Of a stretch of 16,845 nt of DNA, positions 1 through 7,935 are shown piece after piece. The position numbers and the translations under genes are program-made. The stretch is from Nitrospira sp. UBA2083 (GTDB lineage: Bacteria; Nitrospirota; Nitrospiria; Nitrospirales; Nitrospiraceae). Numbering within the stretch: the stretch's first letter is position 1; each line of letters begins with the position of its first letter. Location of the stretch: assembly GCA_002331625.1 (NCBI GenBank), contig DCZN01000036.1, forward strand, positions 17,860-34,704. Direction: 5' to 3'. Below the pieces are notes generated by a model, which was not told the DNA's origin, ran no database searches, and saw only the letters and a list, made by a program, of their open reading frames with translations.

Positions 1-54
1 CACGAATACATGCAACAACAGGAGCGTCACGCCGACTGCCCCGATCCCGGCCGT
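1..54 (-). other. In-frame continuation beyond the stop of the Wzc-like gene
   Basis: Reading on past the TAG of the neighbouring chain-length gene in the same frame gives 18 residues, TAGIGAVGVTLLLLHVFV, open to the window edge. This looks like a membrane segment. Many GNVR-type Wzc proteins carry, after the second membrane helix and a basic cluster, a third hydrophobic stretch near the C-terminus, and this sequence sits in that place. It may therefore be the lost tail of the Wzc-like protein, cut off by a nonsense change or a base error. The alternative is that it is untranslated spacer, or the start region of the next gene (an ATG at 11-9 has no clear ribosome site). Confidence 0.4.
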
Positions 55-1719
55 CTAAAAGAGACGGCCCCGCATGCGTGCACGTGAAAAATCTTCTTCA
101 TTCGGCATAAACGGAACGACCGCCAACGGAAATTGTTGCGTGAGCGAGACGAGTTGTTCCGGCGAACGAATGGAACGATCGAGCGATTCCACGAGAGCCC
201 CTGAACCGACTCCGCCGCCGACAGCAAGCACCACGCCGAGAAGGACGATGGCCAACCGATTCGGTTTAAACGGCTTTTCCGGAAGAGCCGGCGGATCGAT
301 CAAGGAAAATCGCTCGCCTTTCCGTTGCACCTCCAACCCTTCCGAGACCTTCGCTTCCAGCAATCGCGAACGGATGTCTTGATACTTTTGCGCAGACGTA
401 TCGCGATCGCGCATCAGCACCAGGTATTCAGGTTCGATCCCAGGAGCCCGCTCAAGCCTGGTCGCATACTCTTGGAGCCGCCGTTTGACCTCTACCCTGG
501 TCTTTCGAAGCGCTTCTAACGAAGAGGTCGCACTATTCAGCTGGGCCTGAAGATTGATGTAGGCAGGATTTTCAGGCCGGAGAGCCGGGAGCTTCCTCGT
601 CACGGACTTGACCCGCTGCACCTCCTGTTCGAGCGACGCAATTTTCCTTCGACTCTGCAGCACGTCCGGATGCTCGCTCCCCAACCGTTCCAAGTCGGAT
701 GCCAACGCAGCCTGGGCATCGACCAGCCGCTTGGACACTTCGTCCACATCGGACGGTTGGCCGGTCTCTTTCTCCAAGGCCTCGATCTCCTGCTTCATTT
801 TGATGACGTCAGGATGTTCGGCCGAGAGATTGGCGGCAACTCCGGCATATTCCGCGCGCAGGGCGCGTAACCGTTCGTTCGAATCCAGGATCCGTTCGCC
901 CGTGACGGAGAGGATCGGCGTGTTCGGCTTAATCGTCGCCAGTTCGCCTTCCAGGTAGGTTTTCCGTTCTTCATAGCTGCGAATCTGTTGGTCGAGATCG
1001 GTCAACTCACGTTCAGCCTGGTTCAGCAACTGTTGATTAAGCGACATCAATTCAGGAAGCGCCCCCTGCGCCCGGTGTTTGAACGTGGCGATCTTTTCGT
1101 CGATGGCACCGATATGCTTCTCAAGATTTTCGGCTTCTTGCTGGAGAAATGATGTAGCTTCCTGCGCCTGACGCTCGCGACTCTTGAGATTTTCTCCAAG
1201 AAATAAGCTGGCCAGTTCATTCGCGACTTTTTGGGCCAGTTCAGGAGATCGATTCTGGTAGGCCACCATAAAGGCGATGGTCGCCTTGGTCGCATGCTGC
1301 GTGCGCTTGTCCACCACGTCGGCACTGATAACCTCCACTTCAATATCCTTGATAAACCTCCTCACGACTTCTTCAGCCGGGCTATTCTTTCGTTCTGCTT
1401 CATACAAACCGAACTGTTCCACCAGCTTCCACAGAGTGGTTCGACTCATCACCTGTTGCTTGATCGTCTCAATCCGCTGGTCCGCATAACTCGTAATGGT
1501 CGAGCGGACGAGGTCGGACGGAATCTCCTGCTCTTCGATCAAGATCGTGGCGGTCGACTTGTAGGTCGGCGGCCACAGAAACGCCAGGACCAAGGACACC
1601 GTCAAAAGTCCCACAGCGGTAAGGAGGATCAATTTGCGGCGGCGCTGAAAGACGGCGAGATAGTCTTTCATGCTCATAAGTGATTCAGATGTTGCAGATG
1701 TAAGCTGGGTCTGTGCCAT
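55..1719 (-). CDS. Wzc/Wzz-like polysaccharide chain-length determinant with GNVR domain (PEP-CTERM/EPS type)
   Basis: This is an inner-membrane co-polymerase expected to set chain length and couple polymerisation to export of an exopolysaccharide. Of 554 residues, 15-50 hold the Wzz N-terminal region with helix 1 (about 29-49). A long periplasmic coiled coil spans about 185-420. The GNVR-type region is about 425-485 (APGIEPEYLVLMRDRD, then LIDPPALPEKPFKPNR), followed by helix 2 at 488-508. There is no Walker-motif kinase domain, so a separate tyrosine kinase is expected, probably downstream outside the window. The coiled coil has an internal duplication around EHPD motifs at 301 and 349. The ATG lies 3 nt after the stop of the upstream barrel gene with only a weak ribosome site, suggesting translational coupling. 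The frame stays open and hydrophobic after the stop, so the C-terminus may be truncated. It resembles the exosortase-associated chain-length family (TIGR03007-like), assigned by recall only. Confidence 0.88.
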   Translation of the reverse strand: MAQTQLTSATSESLMSMKDYLAVFQRRRKLILLTAVGLLTVSLVLAFLWPPTYKSTATILIEEQEIPSDLVRSTITSYADQRIETIKQQVMSRTTLWKLVEQFGLYEAERKNSPAEEVVRRFIKDIEVEVISADVVDKRTQHATKATIAFMVAYQNRSPELAQKVANELASLFLGENLKSRERQAQEATSFLQQEAENLEKHIGAIDEKIATFKHRAQGALPELMSLNQQLLNQAERELTDLDQQIRSYEERKTYLEGELATIKPNTPILSVTGERILDSNERLRALRAEYAGVAANLSAEHPDVIKMKQEIEALEKETGQPSDVDEVSKRLVDAQAALASDLERLGSEHPDVLQSRRKIASLEQEVQRVKSVTRKLPALRPENPAYINLQAQLNSATSSLEALRKTRVEVKRRLQEYATRLERAPGIEPEYLVLMRDRDTSAQKYQDIRSRLLEAKVSEGLEVQRKGERFSLIDPPALPEKPFKPNRLAIVLLGVVLAVGGGVGSGALVESLDRSIRSPEQLVSLTQQFPLAVVPFMPNEEDFSRARMRGRLF

Positions 1720-1722
1720 AAC

Positions 1723-2979
1723 CTAGTGGGAAAACGACTGTCGTGGATGATAATAGGTAACCATGAATGTCACCGCATGGGATTGAGCACTGTTGGGTGT
1801 TGCTGGATCCTGAGTTGGAGCCAGTTCAAAATCTTGCCACCGATACATATAGGACACCTCCGCTTCCCACCATTCAGAAAACTTCCACGAAATCGCCGGC
1901 CTCACACTGACATAACGTCTGTCACGAAGAACAGATCCAGTAGCCGTCAGCGATTTCGGTGAGGTAAGAGACGCGACGACATTCAAGGAACCGGTCACGG
2001 TTTCCGACAACCGGTACGAGCTGTCCACTGCGGCTCGATTGGTGGCGATGATCAAACCAAATCCACTTGGAGAAAGATCACGAGCGATTGATCCCTGGAT
2101 CGTGGCACGTTCAAACTGTTTGGAGAGGCTGCCTCCTGCAACCCATACGGTCTCCCGCGAAGTGATACCCACGCCGTTTCCCAGTTCTACGGTAGAAGAC
2201 AGGAACTTGGGCCCACCATAAACAGTGCCTGACGACGACTCGCTGAACGCATGGGTCAGGCCCATGCTCACGCCGGGGAAGCTGGAGTGTAAGAAGGAAT
2301 TCACCGTCTGAAAATCAGTATAGGACCCGGTAAATCGAATGTGATCCCGTTCGGTCAGTTGATAGAGCACCCCACCAGAACCGCCCACCAATCGGTAATC
2401 GAACAGTCTCGTCTGGTTTCCGTCATACGCGGTGTATGAAAACTGGCCATCCATTTGAACCGACCATCGTTCTGTTAAGCTTCTCGTCCAGGTTGGATTG
2501 GCCGACCATTGATTGCGTTGAGTAAAATCCAGCACAATTCCAGTTTCTTGCAACTCTCCCAAGAGTGTATTGTCACGAACAAACCCGCCGGTAAACCCCA
2601 GCACGTCCTTCTGCATCTTATACCGTGCCGAGATGGGAACAAAGACGTTTTCAAACGTCTTATCCACTTCCTGTCCCCCAAAGTATCCGACAAAATCCGC
2701 AGCTATCCGGCTGCTGACCTCAAGCCGCTCCGTCTTTCCCGCGAACTCAGCGACCGGCGAGACCCAGTATCCATAGCTTTCATGATGCGGCAACGGAGTC
2801 AAGAGCAAATTGCTGTTATAGAGTCCCTTCACGCTGACCGAGGGAGCAACCGACCATTCCGCTGCTTCGGCATACGAAGCCATGCCGTGTCCCAAGAGCG
2901 AGAACAGCAACATAAACCGCCCGATGCCTCTAACGTATCGAAATCGATCACCACATCCAACCTCATACCTCACGCGCAT
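1723..2979 (-). CDS. Outer-membrane beta-barrel protein, PEP-CTERM/EPS-locus associated
   Basis: The 418-residue protein has a hydrophobic signal segment (about 23-38, probable cleavage near YAEA/AEW). After it come many alternating-hydrophobicity strands rich in aromatics and Ser/Thr/Gly, typical of an outer-membrane barrel. Examples are SVRPAISWKFSEWWEAEVSY and, near the end, AVTFMVTYYH. Position between export and chain-length genes, and overall look, fit the uncharacterised PEP-CTERM-associated family TIGR03016. A role in polysaccharide passage or anchoring across the outer membrane is inferred from context. The annotated ATG is 3 nt past the stop of the Wza-like gene and gives a long basic n-region; Met23 (codon at 2913-2911) would give a more usual signal peptide. 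Neither start has a strong ribosome site. Confidence 0.75.
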   Translation of the reverse strand: MRVRYEVGCGDRFRYVRGIGRFMLLFSLLGHGMASYAEAAEWSVAPSVSVKGLYNSNLLLTPLPHHESYGYWVSPVAEFAGKTERLEVSSRIAADFVGYFGGQEVDKTFENVFVPISARYKMQKDVLGFTGGFVRDNTLLGELQETGIVLDFTQRNQWSANPTWTRSLTERWSVQMDGQFSYTAYDGNQTRLFDYRLVGGSGGVLYQLTERDHIRFTGSYTDFQTVNSFLHSSFPGVSMGLTHAFSESSSGTVYGGPKFLSSTVELGNGVGITSRETVWVAGGSLSKQFERATIQGSIARDLSPSGFGLIIATNRAAVDSSYRLSETVTGSLNVVASLTSPKSLTATGSVLRDRRYVSVRPAISWKFSEWWEAEVSYMYRWQDFELAPTQDPATPNSAQSHAVTFMVTYYHPRQSFSH

Positions 2980-2982
2980 TGC

Positions 2983-3585
2983 CTACGGCACCATGACCAC
3001 ATCGCCGCGCTGGAGGATGATGTTTTGCTCCAAGTCCTTCCCCTTCCGAATATCGCCGTACCGAAAAGGAATCGACTGTTGCGCGCCCTTCACTCGACGC
3101 ATGACCTTAATATCGTTTTCCGCGGCAAATGGAGTGAGTCCGCCGGCCAGACTCAAGGCTTGAAGCACGTCGGTGTAGTGTCCGACCAGATACTCGCCTG
3201 GTTTGTTGACTCGACCCACGATGTACACCTTGTAACTGACGATTTTCGTCACGGCGACGGAGACGTTAGCATTCGGAATATACTTCGTCAGCCGCTTCAC
3301 AAGATCGTCCCGAATGGCGTCGACCGTTCGGTCCTCTGCTTGAATATCGCCGACGAGCGGAAACGAAAACATGCCGTCCGGTCGAACGACGACCTCTCGT
3401 GTCAACTGTTCGTCTTTCCAGACCGATACCAGCAAGACATCCTCCGCACCGAGCCGGTAGCCGGGATCCAGTTGCGACACCAGTGCAGCCTGCATCGCGT
3501 CATCGGCGTAAACAGACACAACTGCCATCGTGACCATGGAAACCATCAACCCCCCACTCAGTAATAGTCGTACTGATCGAGACAT
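2983..3585 (-). CDS. Short Wza-like polysaccharide export protein (Poly_export + SLBB)
   Basis: This is a periplasmic or outer-membrane component of polysaccharide secretion. Residues 1-28 form a signal peptide (cleavage near VYA/DDA). Residues 41-113 match the Poly_export domain (YRLGAEDVLLVSVW, then VVVRPDGMFSFPLVGDI). Residues about 118-165 match an SLBB domain (YIVGRVNKPGEYLVG, then LQALSLAGGLTPFA). At 200 residues it lacks the later domains and C-terminal helix of E. coli Wza, as is usual for the short PEP-CTERM-associated export family (TIGR03027-like). There is no lipobox cysteine, so unlike Wza it is probably not a lipoprotein. The barrel gene in the same cluster may supply the outer-membrane pore. 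The start is 9 nt after the TPR gene's stop, with a weak AAGAAG ribosome site. Confidence 0.9.
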   Translation of the reverse strand: MSRSVRLLLSGGLMVSMVTMAVVSVYADDAMQAALVSQLDPGYRLGAEDVLLVSVWKDEQLTREVVVRPDGMFSFPLVGDIQAEDRTVDAIRDDLVKRLTKYIPNANVSVAVTKIVSYKVYIVGRVNKPGEYLVGHYTDVLQALSLAGGLTPFAAENDIKVMRRVKGAQQSIPFRYGDIRKGKDLEQNIILQRGDVVMVP

Positions 3586-3594
3586 AGATTCTTC

Positions 3595-5979
3595 TTACCC
3601 CCTCAGTTGCGCAAGCACCTGCTCCGCCTCCCGACGTCCTTCGAATGAATCGGCACTCTTCAGCGCCTTGGATAGATAGGTGCGGGCTTCAGCTCGCTTC
3701 CCGGACTGAAAGAATGCGATCCCAAGATGATAATTCAACACAGGAATTTCAGGAGCCTTAGCCGCGGCATCTTTCAATAATCGGATAGCGTCTTCCTGCT
3801 GCCCCATCTTGAACCGTACCCAACCGAGCGTGTCAAGGAACAGCGGATGCGGAGTGTCTTTCTCGAAGTCGCGGCTCAACGCGAACGCCTTCTGAAGACT
3901 GGGCGGGTCTCCCTTATGGTCCACCAGCAAGACCGCCAAATTATTTGCTGCCAACACATTTTTCGGGTTGAGTCGCAGCGCCCCGTCGTACGCGCTGATC
4001 GCCTCATCAAGTTGATTCTGTGCCGACCGAACCGAAGCCAAGAGCATGTAGAGTTCTTCGCTCTCTGTATTGACCCCGAGTCCGTTCTTCACGACCTGGA
4101 CTGCCCGATCGAACTGTTTCCGTCCCAGCCACAGACTACCCCAATCCAGCCATGGCGTCAGCCACTTTGGGTTCAACCGCGTCGCTTGTTCGAACTGGGC
4201 ATCCGCACGAGACACATCGCCGGCGATCGTGTAGACCTCACCCAGCAGCCCGTGAGCATACAAGTGATCCGGCTGCTTGTCGATAAGCGTTTCCAGCCTG
4301 GTTTGCGCGCGCTTCAGATGGCCTTGAGCCACTTCCAGCTTCACAAGGGTCACGAGCGGATCCGGATCGTTCGGGGCCAACGCGGCGGCACGCTCATAGG
4401 CAGCGAGGGCACGTTCAACACGCCCCTGCGCTTGATGGAGTCGGCCTTCCGCCATCGAGACGAGAGGGTGCTCTTTGCCGGCAGCCTGCAATTGCTGGAG
4501 GGTCTGCGCCGCTCCCGACCAGTTCTTCGTCACCAGATCGACCGTCATGAGCATGTCGAGGGCATCCAGATCATCGGGGCGCTGTTTCAGTAACTCGGCG
4601 AGTCTCGCGCGCGCCTGGCCGTATCGGCCGCTCCTGGTTTCCAGCACGGCCAGAGACCGTTTCGCATCCACCTGATTGGGATAGAGTGCAACGGCTCGCT
4701 CAAAGCTTTCCTTCGCCAGGTTCGTATCTCCGGTCAACTGATGCGCTTGGCCGAGCAGGTAGTGCACCGTTGCCAGTTCAGGCTGATCATGCAACACGAT
4801 GCGGAAAGCCTGCACGGCATCCTTTCCGTTTCGTCTCGCTAACGCCATTCGCCCGGACAGAATCAACCCATCGGATGATCGGGGATTCGCCTTTAACACC
4901 TCCTCCACTTGGCGCTCAGCCTCGGCTGGCCTTCCCGCCAGAAACTCCATTTCCGCTAATTTGACCTTGGCCTCGAGCCCGACCGGCTTGTCCTGATGCG
5001 CTTGAACCAGCGCGGCATAACGGCTGCGCGCCTTCTCCTCCTGACCGCTCTGCCTGTAGAACGAAGCCAAGCCGAGCTGAATCTTATTCGAATGTGGAAT
5101 CTGTGCCGCCGCATCGAACAAGACCCGCTCCGCAGCCGCCTGGTCCTTTCGATGCACAAAATACTCGGCCAATACGAGCCGACGCTCCTCGTCATCCGGT
5201 GCCAACGCGACGGCGTCACGTAGCACCGATTCTGCTTTCTGATGCGCCCCCTGCTCCATATAGAAGCGGGCAAGCTTCAACCGGTGATCCATGGGCTTCG
5301 GCTCGGTCTCGATCATTCGACGAATGACAGCTTCGACCCTCGACACCTCCTTCGCCTGTGTCAGGATCAGACTTAGATTGTTGAGCAGATCCATGTCCCG
5401 CTGGTGGACCTCAAGTGCCCGCCGGAGCGTCGACTCCGCCTCTCGATACCGATGTTGCTGCCCATAGAGAGTGGCCAGCAGGATCGCCACATCAGGCTCG
5501 GTTGGATACTGCGCCGCCAAGGCTTCAGCTGCGGGAACGACAGCAGGAATCTCTGCCACAGTCACCGCTCGTGCGGCAAGCTTCAACGCTCGAGCCTGAG
5601 GATGTTGCGGGTGAAGCTGGAGCACCTTGTCCGCGGCTTCACCCACTTGCTCCGTCATGTGGGCTTCGAGATAGTATTTCGCCAAGGTGACCAGCGCGTC
5701 GGCATGATCGGGAGCCAGTCGGATGGTCTCCTGATACAGTTGCACGGCATTGCGCCAGTTTTTTTCTTTTTCCTCGACCTGCGCGAAGAGATAGTAGGCC
5801 TCCGCATCCTTGGGGTCGATTTTCAGGACATTTCTCAGTGCCACCCGTGCTTTGGGATAGTTGGCCGCCTCAAGATATTCCTGTGCTAGAGAAAGGTACT
5901 TGGCTTTTCTCTCCTCGGGGCCGCCGCACGCCATACTGAGAATTATGAAGAGCACGACCAGGAGAATCTGAGCATTCAT
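3595..5979 (-). CDS. PEP-CTERM system TPR-repeat lipoprotein (PrsT-like)
   Basis: The 794-residue protein consists almost wholly of tandem tetratricopeptide repeats (about 20 units, e.g. AEAYYLFAQVEEKEKNWRNAVQLYQ, shortened as AYYLFAQVEEKEKNW, and later AISAYDGALRLNPKNVLAAN). A short hydrophobic leader ends at Cys18 (LSMACGG). The leader lacks basic residues and its lipobox (S-M-A-C) is weak, but the layout matches the large TPR lipoproteins of exosortase loci (TIGR02917-like). Such proteins are thought to scaffold polysaccharide assembly or surface-protein maturation; the exact role is not established. An AGGTGAT ribosome site 5 nt upstream supports the start. It is the first gene of a tight block with the export, barrel and chain-length genes. 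Confidence 0.88.
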   Translation of the reverse strand: MNAQILLVVLFIILSMACGGPEERKAKYLSLAQEYLEAANYPKARVALRNVLKIDPKDAEAYYLFAQVEEKEKNWRNAVQLYQETIRLAPDHADALVTLAKYYLEAHMTEQVGEAADKVLQLHPQHPQARALKLAARAVTVAEIPAVVPAAEALAAQYPTEPDVAILLATLYGQQHRYREAESTLRRALEVHQRDMDLLNNLSLILTQAKEVSRVEAVIRRMIETEPKPMDHRLKLARFYMEQGAHQKAESVLRDAVALAPDDEERRLVLAEYFVHRKDQAAAERVLFDAAAQIPHSNKIQLGLASFYRQSGQEEKARSRYAALVQAHQDKPVGLEAKVKLAEMEFLAGRPAEAERQVEEVLKANPRSSDGLILSGRMALARRNGKDAVQAFRIVLHDQPELATVHYLLGQAHQLTGDTNLAKESFERAVALYPNQVDAKRSLAVLETRSGRYGQARARLAELLKQRPDDLDALDMLMTVDLVTKNWSGAAQTLQQLQAAGKEHPLVSMAEGRLHQAQGRVERALAAYERAAALAPNDPDPLVTLVKLEVAQGHLKRAQTRLETLIDKQPDHLYAHGLLGEVYTIAGDVSRADAQFEQATRLNPKWLTPWLDWGSLWLGRKQFDRAVQVVKNGLGVNTESEELYMLLASVRSAQNQLDEAISAYDGALRLNPKNVLAANNLAVLLVDHKGDPPSLQKAFALSRDFEKDTPHPLFLDTLGWVRFKMGQQEDAIRLLKDAAAKAPEIPVLNYHLGIAFFQSGKRAEARTYLSKALKSADSFEGRREAEQVLAQLRG

Positions 5980-6017
5980 GGTATCACCTATCTATCGAGC
6001 GTCGTCACGAGTTTCAC

Positions 6018-6124
6018 CGGTAAACTAGGTTAAGGTCGAGGTTAGAGGTCAAGTACAGAGTCTTGAGTCGCTGAACCTTAGCCTCAACCTCGATCTTCAG
6101 GAGGCTGGAAAGATCTGGCCTCCT
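6018..6124. repeat. Degenerate AGGTTGAGG/CCTCAACCT inverted repeat, copy A
   Basis: The left arm (about 6028-6052, GGTTAAGGTCGAGGTTAGAG) is largely complementary to the right arm (about 6073-6098, CCTTAGCCTCAACCTCGATC), so the stretch can fold as an imperfect hairpin. A second, perfect 7-bp stem with a 12-nt loop follows (AGGAGGC at 6099-6105 and GCCTCCT at 6118-6124). It lies in the 177-bp gap between the WecA-like gene and the TPR gene. It may end or attenuate transcription between the two, though no U-tract follows. Related copies occur in other gaps of the window. Confidence 0.6.
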
Positions 6125-6156
6125 CCTCAGTCTATGCTCTGTTTCTTGCGGTCTAT

Positions 6157-7791
6157 CTACAACAATGTCCGAATCCCAAGACCGAATAAGACCCACAGCG
6201 ACACCAGCCCAAGTTGCCGTACCCGGTTCGAAAACGCATGGAGCAGCAGCTCAAACGAAAAAAAGAGGACGATCAGCTTCGCGGCAAAGACACCGACATG
6301 CGAGATATCAACACTCACCTCTGGAAGAAACGGGAACAAAATGGCCAAGAAGACCATGAGATAATCGAGCGGTGTGGTCTGGAATCGATTCTCTTCGTTG
6401 AAGCGAAGATTCAACAATACCATGACGGCCACCAAGATAAAGAAGATGTTGTGAATCATCGCAACGGCCGGCACTGTACCGATCCGAGAAGGATCACAGA
6501 CATAGAGGAGGAAGGTCGTTCCCACATACAGTCCGCCCCGCACAAAGTAGGGTACGATCCGAGACGACAGCATGAGTCCGAGTAGCACGACCCCGAAGAG
6601 CCCGAGAGAGAGGTACCCCACATCATTCGGGACATCGGACGGAAGAAAGACCAGCACGATGAGAAACAAGGGAATCGCCACAGCAAGGCATTGCATGGGG
6701 ATGTCGCTGAGCCATCGGCCCTCCAGAGACCACCGATCGGTCACGCTCGGTCGGACTCCTGTTTCTTCTAACGAGCGATTGGGGAACAGGCCTCGTCCCG
6801 CCGCGATAAAACCTGCCAACACCAATGCCGCGATCACGGAGTAGAGCGCAAGAATCAACAGGTCGGATTGCCAGCGAAGCCAATAGGCGACGGCCACCAT
6901 CCCGATTTGAACCACGTAAATTGCGGTGACCGCCTCGTAGTGGGACAGGCCCACCTTCATCAGCTTGTGGTGAATATGACTTCGGTCGCCGACAAAGGGG
7001 GAGCGTCCTTCCGCCAGCCGCTGTCCGGCCACGCCAAGCGTATCAAGGAACGGCAATCCCAATAGAAACAGCGCCAAGGCAGGGCTGAATGGTCCTCTGG
7101 CCGAGTCAGTCAGGAGGATGGTGAGCACCCCCATAATGAGTCCAAGCAGTTGACTGCCTCCGTCCCCCATGAACACCCGCGCCGGGTAGGTATTGTAGCG
7201 GAGGAATCCCAACACCCCTCCCATGAATGGAACCGTCAGAAACAGGACCATCGGGTCTTGGGAGAGATAGGCCAGATAGGCAACCCCGCACAGAGTCACA
7301 AAAGAAAGCCCTCCGGCCAGCCCATCCAGACCATCCGTCAGATTCACCGCATTCGACACGGCGATGAGGAACAGTACCGTGAACGGCACGGCGATCCACC
7401 AGGGCAGGTCGCTGTCGGACAGTCCTGGGAAACTCTGGAACCGGATGCCCCCGACCAACACGATGACCAGCGCCGCCGCTAATTGTCCCAGCAGTTTGAC
7501 CTTGTAGCCGAGATCGACACGATCGTCCCACGCACCGAAACCGAGAATGATCAATCCGCCGAGCAGCACCGCGACCTTGATCTGGCTCTGAGGGCACCAC
7601 AACAGAAGACTGATGAAGGCTCCGATCCCGAAGGCAATCCCCCCAACACTCGGAATCGCATGGTGGTGGACCTTTCGCCCCCCCGGCACATCCACGAACC
7701 GAAAGCGTTCCGCGAAAAGGCGTAGCGGTGGAATGAGTGCCATACTGACCAGGAGCGACGTGAGACAGCTAAAATACAGCTCGGTACTCAT
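6157..7791 (-). CDS. WecA/MraY-family undecaprenyl-phosphate sugar-1-phosphate transferase with C-terminal membrane extension
   Basis: It is expected to transfer a HexNAc-1-phosphate from a UDP-sugar to undecaprenyl phosphate, the first membrane step of exopolysaccharide or O-antigen repeat synthesis. The glycosyltransferase-4 (PF00953-type) core occupies residues 1-330 and is multi-spanning. Its hallmarks are GAWDD (86-90), NAVNLTDGLDGLAGG (147-161), FMGDGGS (207-213) and the SHIHHKL motif (271-277). The protein is 544 residues, far longer than the roughly 350 of WecA. After a polar linker (335-360) a further region of about 185 residues carries about five or six more membrane helices and no motif I recognise. 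No strong ribosome site precedes the ATG at 7791, but the N-terminal hydrophobic helix supports this start. The sugar specificity cannot be read from sequence. Confidence 0.9.
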   Translation of the reverse strand: MSTELYFSCLTSLLVSMALIPPLRLFAERFRFVDVPGGRKVHHHAIPSVGGIAFGIGAFISLLLWCPQSQIKVAVLLGGLIILGFGAWDDRVDLGYKVKLLGQLAAALVIVLVGGIRFQSFPGLSDSDLPWWIAVPFTVLFLIAVSNAVNLTDGLDGLAGGLSFVTLCGVAYLAYLSQDPMVLFLTVPFMGGVLGFLRYNTYPARVFMGDGGSQLLGLIMGVLTILLTDSARGPFSPALALFLLGLPFLDTLGVAGQRLAEGRSPFVGDRSHIHHKLMKVGLSHYEAVTAIYVVQIGMVAVAYWLRWQSDLLILALYSVIAALVLAGFIAAGRGLFPNRSLEETGVRPSVTDRWSLEGRWLSDIPMQCLAVAIPLFLIVLVFLPSDVPNDVGYLSLGLFGVVLLGLMLSSRIVPYFVRGGLYVGTTFLLYVCDPSRIGTVPAVAMIHNIFFILVAVMVLLNLRFNEENRFQTTPLDYLMVFLAILFPFLPEVSVDISHVGVFAAKLIVLFFSFELLLHAFSNRVRQLGLVSLWVLFGLGIRTLL

Positions 7792-7935
7792 GGCGGTCTT
7801 TTGATCAGGAACCCTTTCTATCGATAGCTCGTCTAAGCATGTAACAGATAGGAATCAGAATCAAGTGCGTTCACGGATCAACACGACGGTGATACCGTCA
7901 TCGTGACATCTGAGCTACGACCGTGGCTCCCCACA

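Noticed and set aside
1231..1683. Plus-strand 150-codon frame inside the chain-length gene
   Set aside because: It lies wholly antisense to a well-supported gene, has no ribosome site and no recognisable domain.
2509..3564. Plus-strand 351-codon frame opposite the barrel and export genes
   Set aside because: Long, but antisense to two genes with clear domains. It crosses their junction and has a His/Arg/Ser-rich composition typical of a shadow frame.
7880..7915. Imperfect hairpin (ACGGTATCACCGT on the minus strand) between exosortase and transferase genes
   Set aside because: The core stem is short, there is no T-run after it in the transcription direction, and the gap is only 144 bp. It is too weak to call a terminator.
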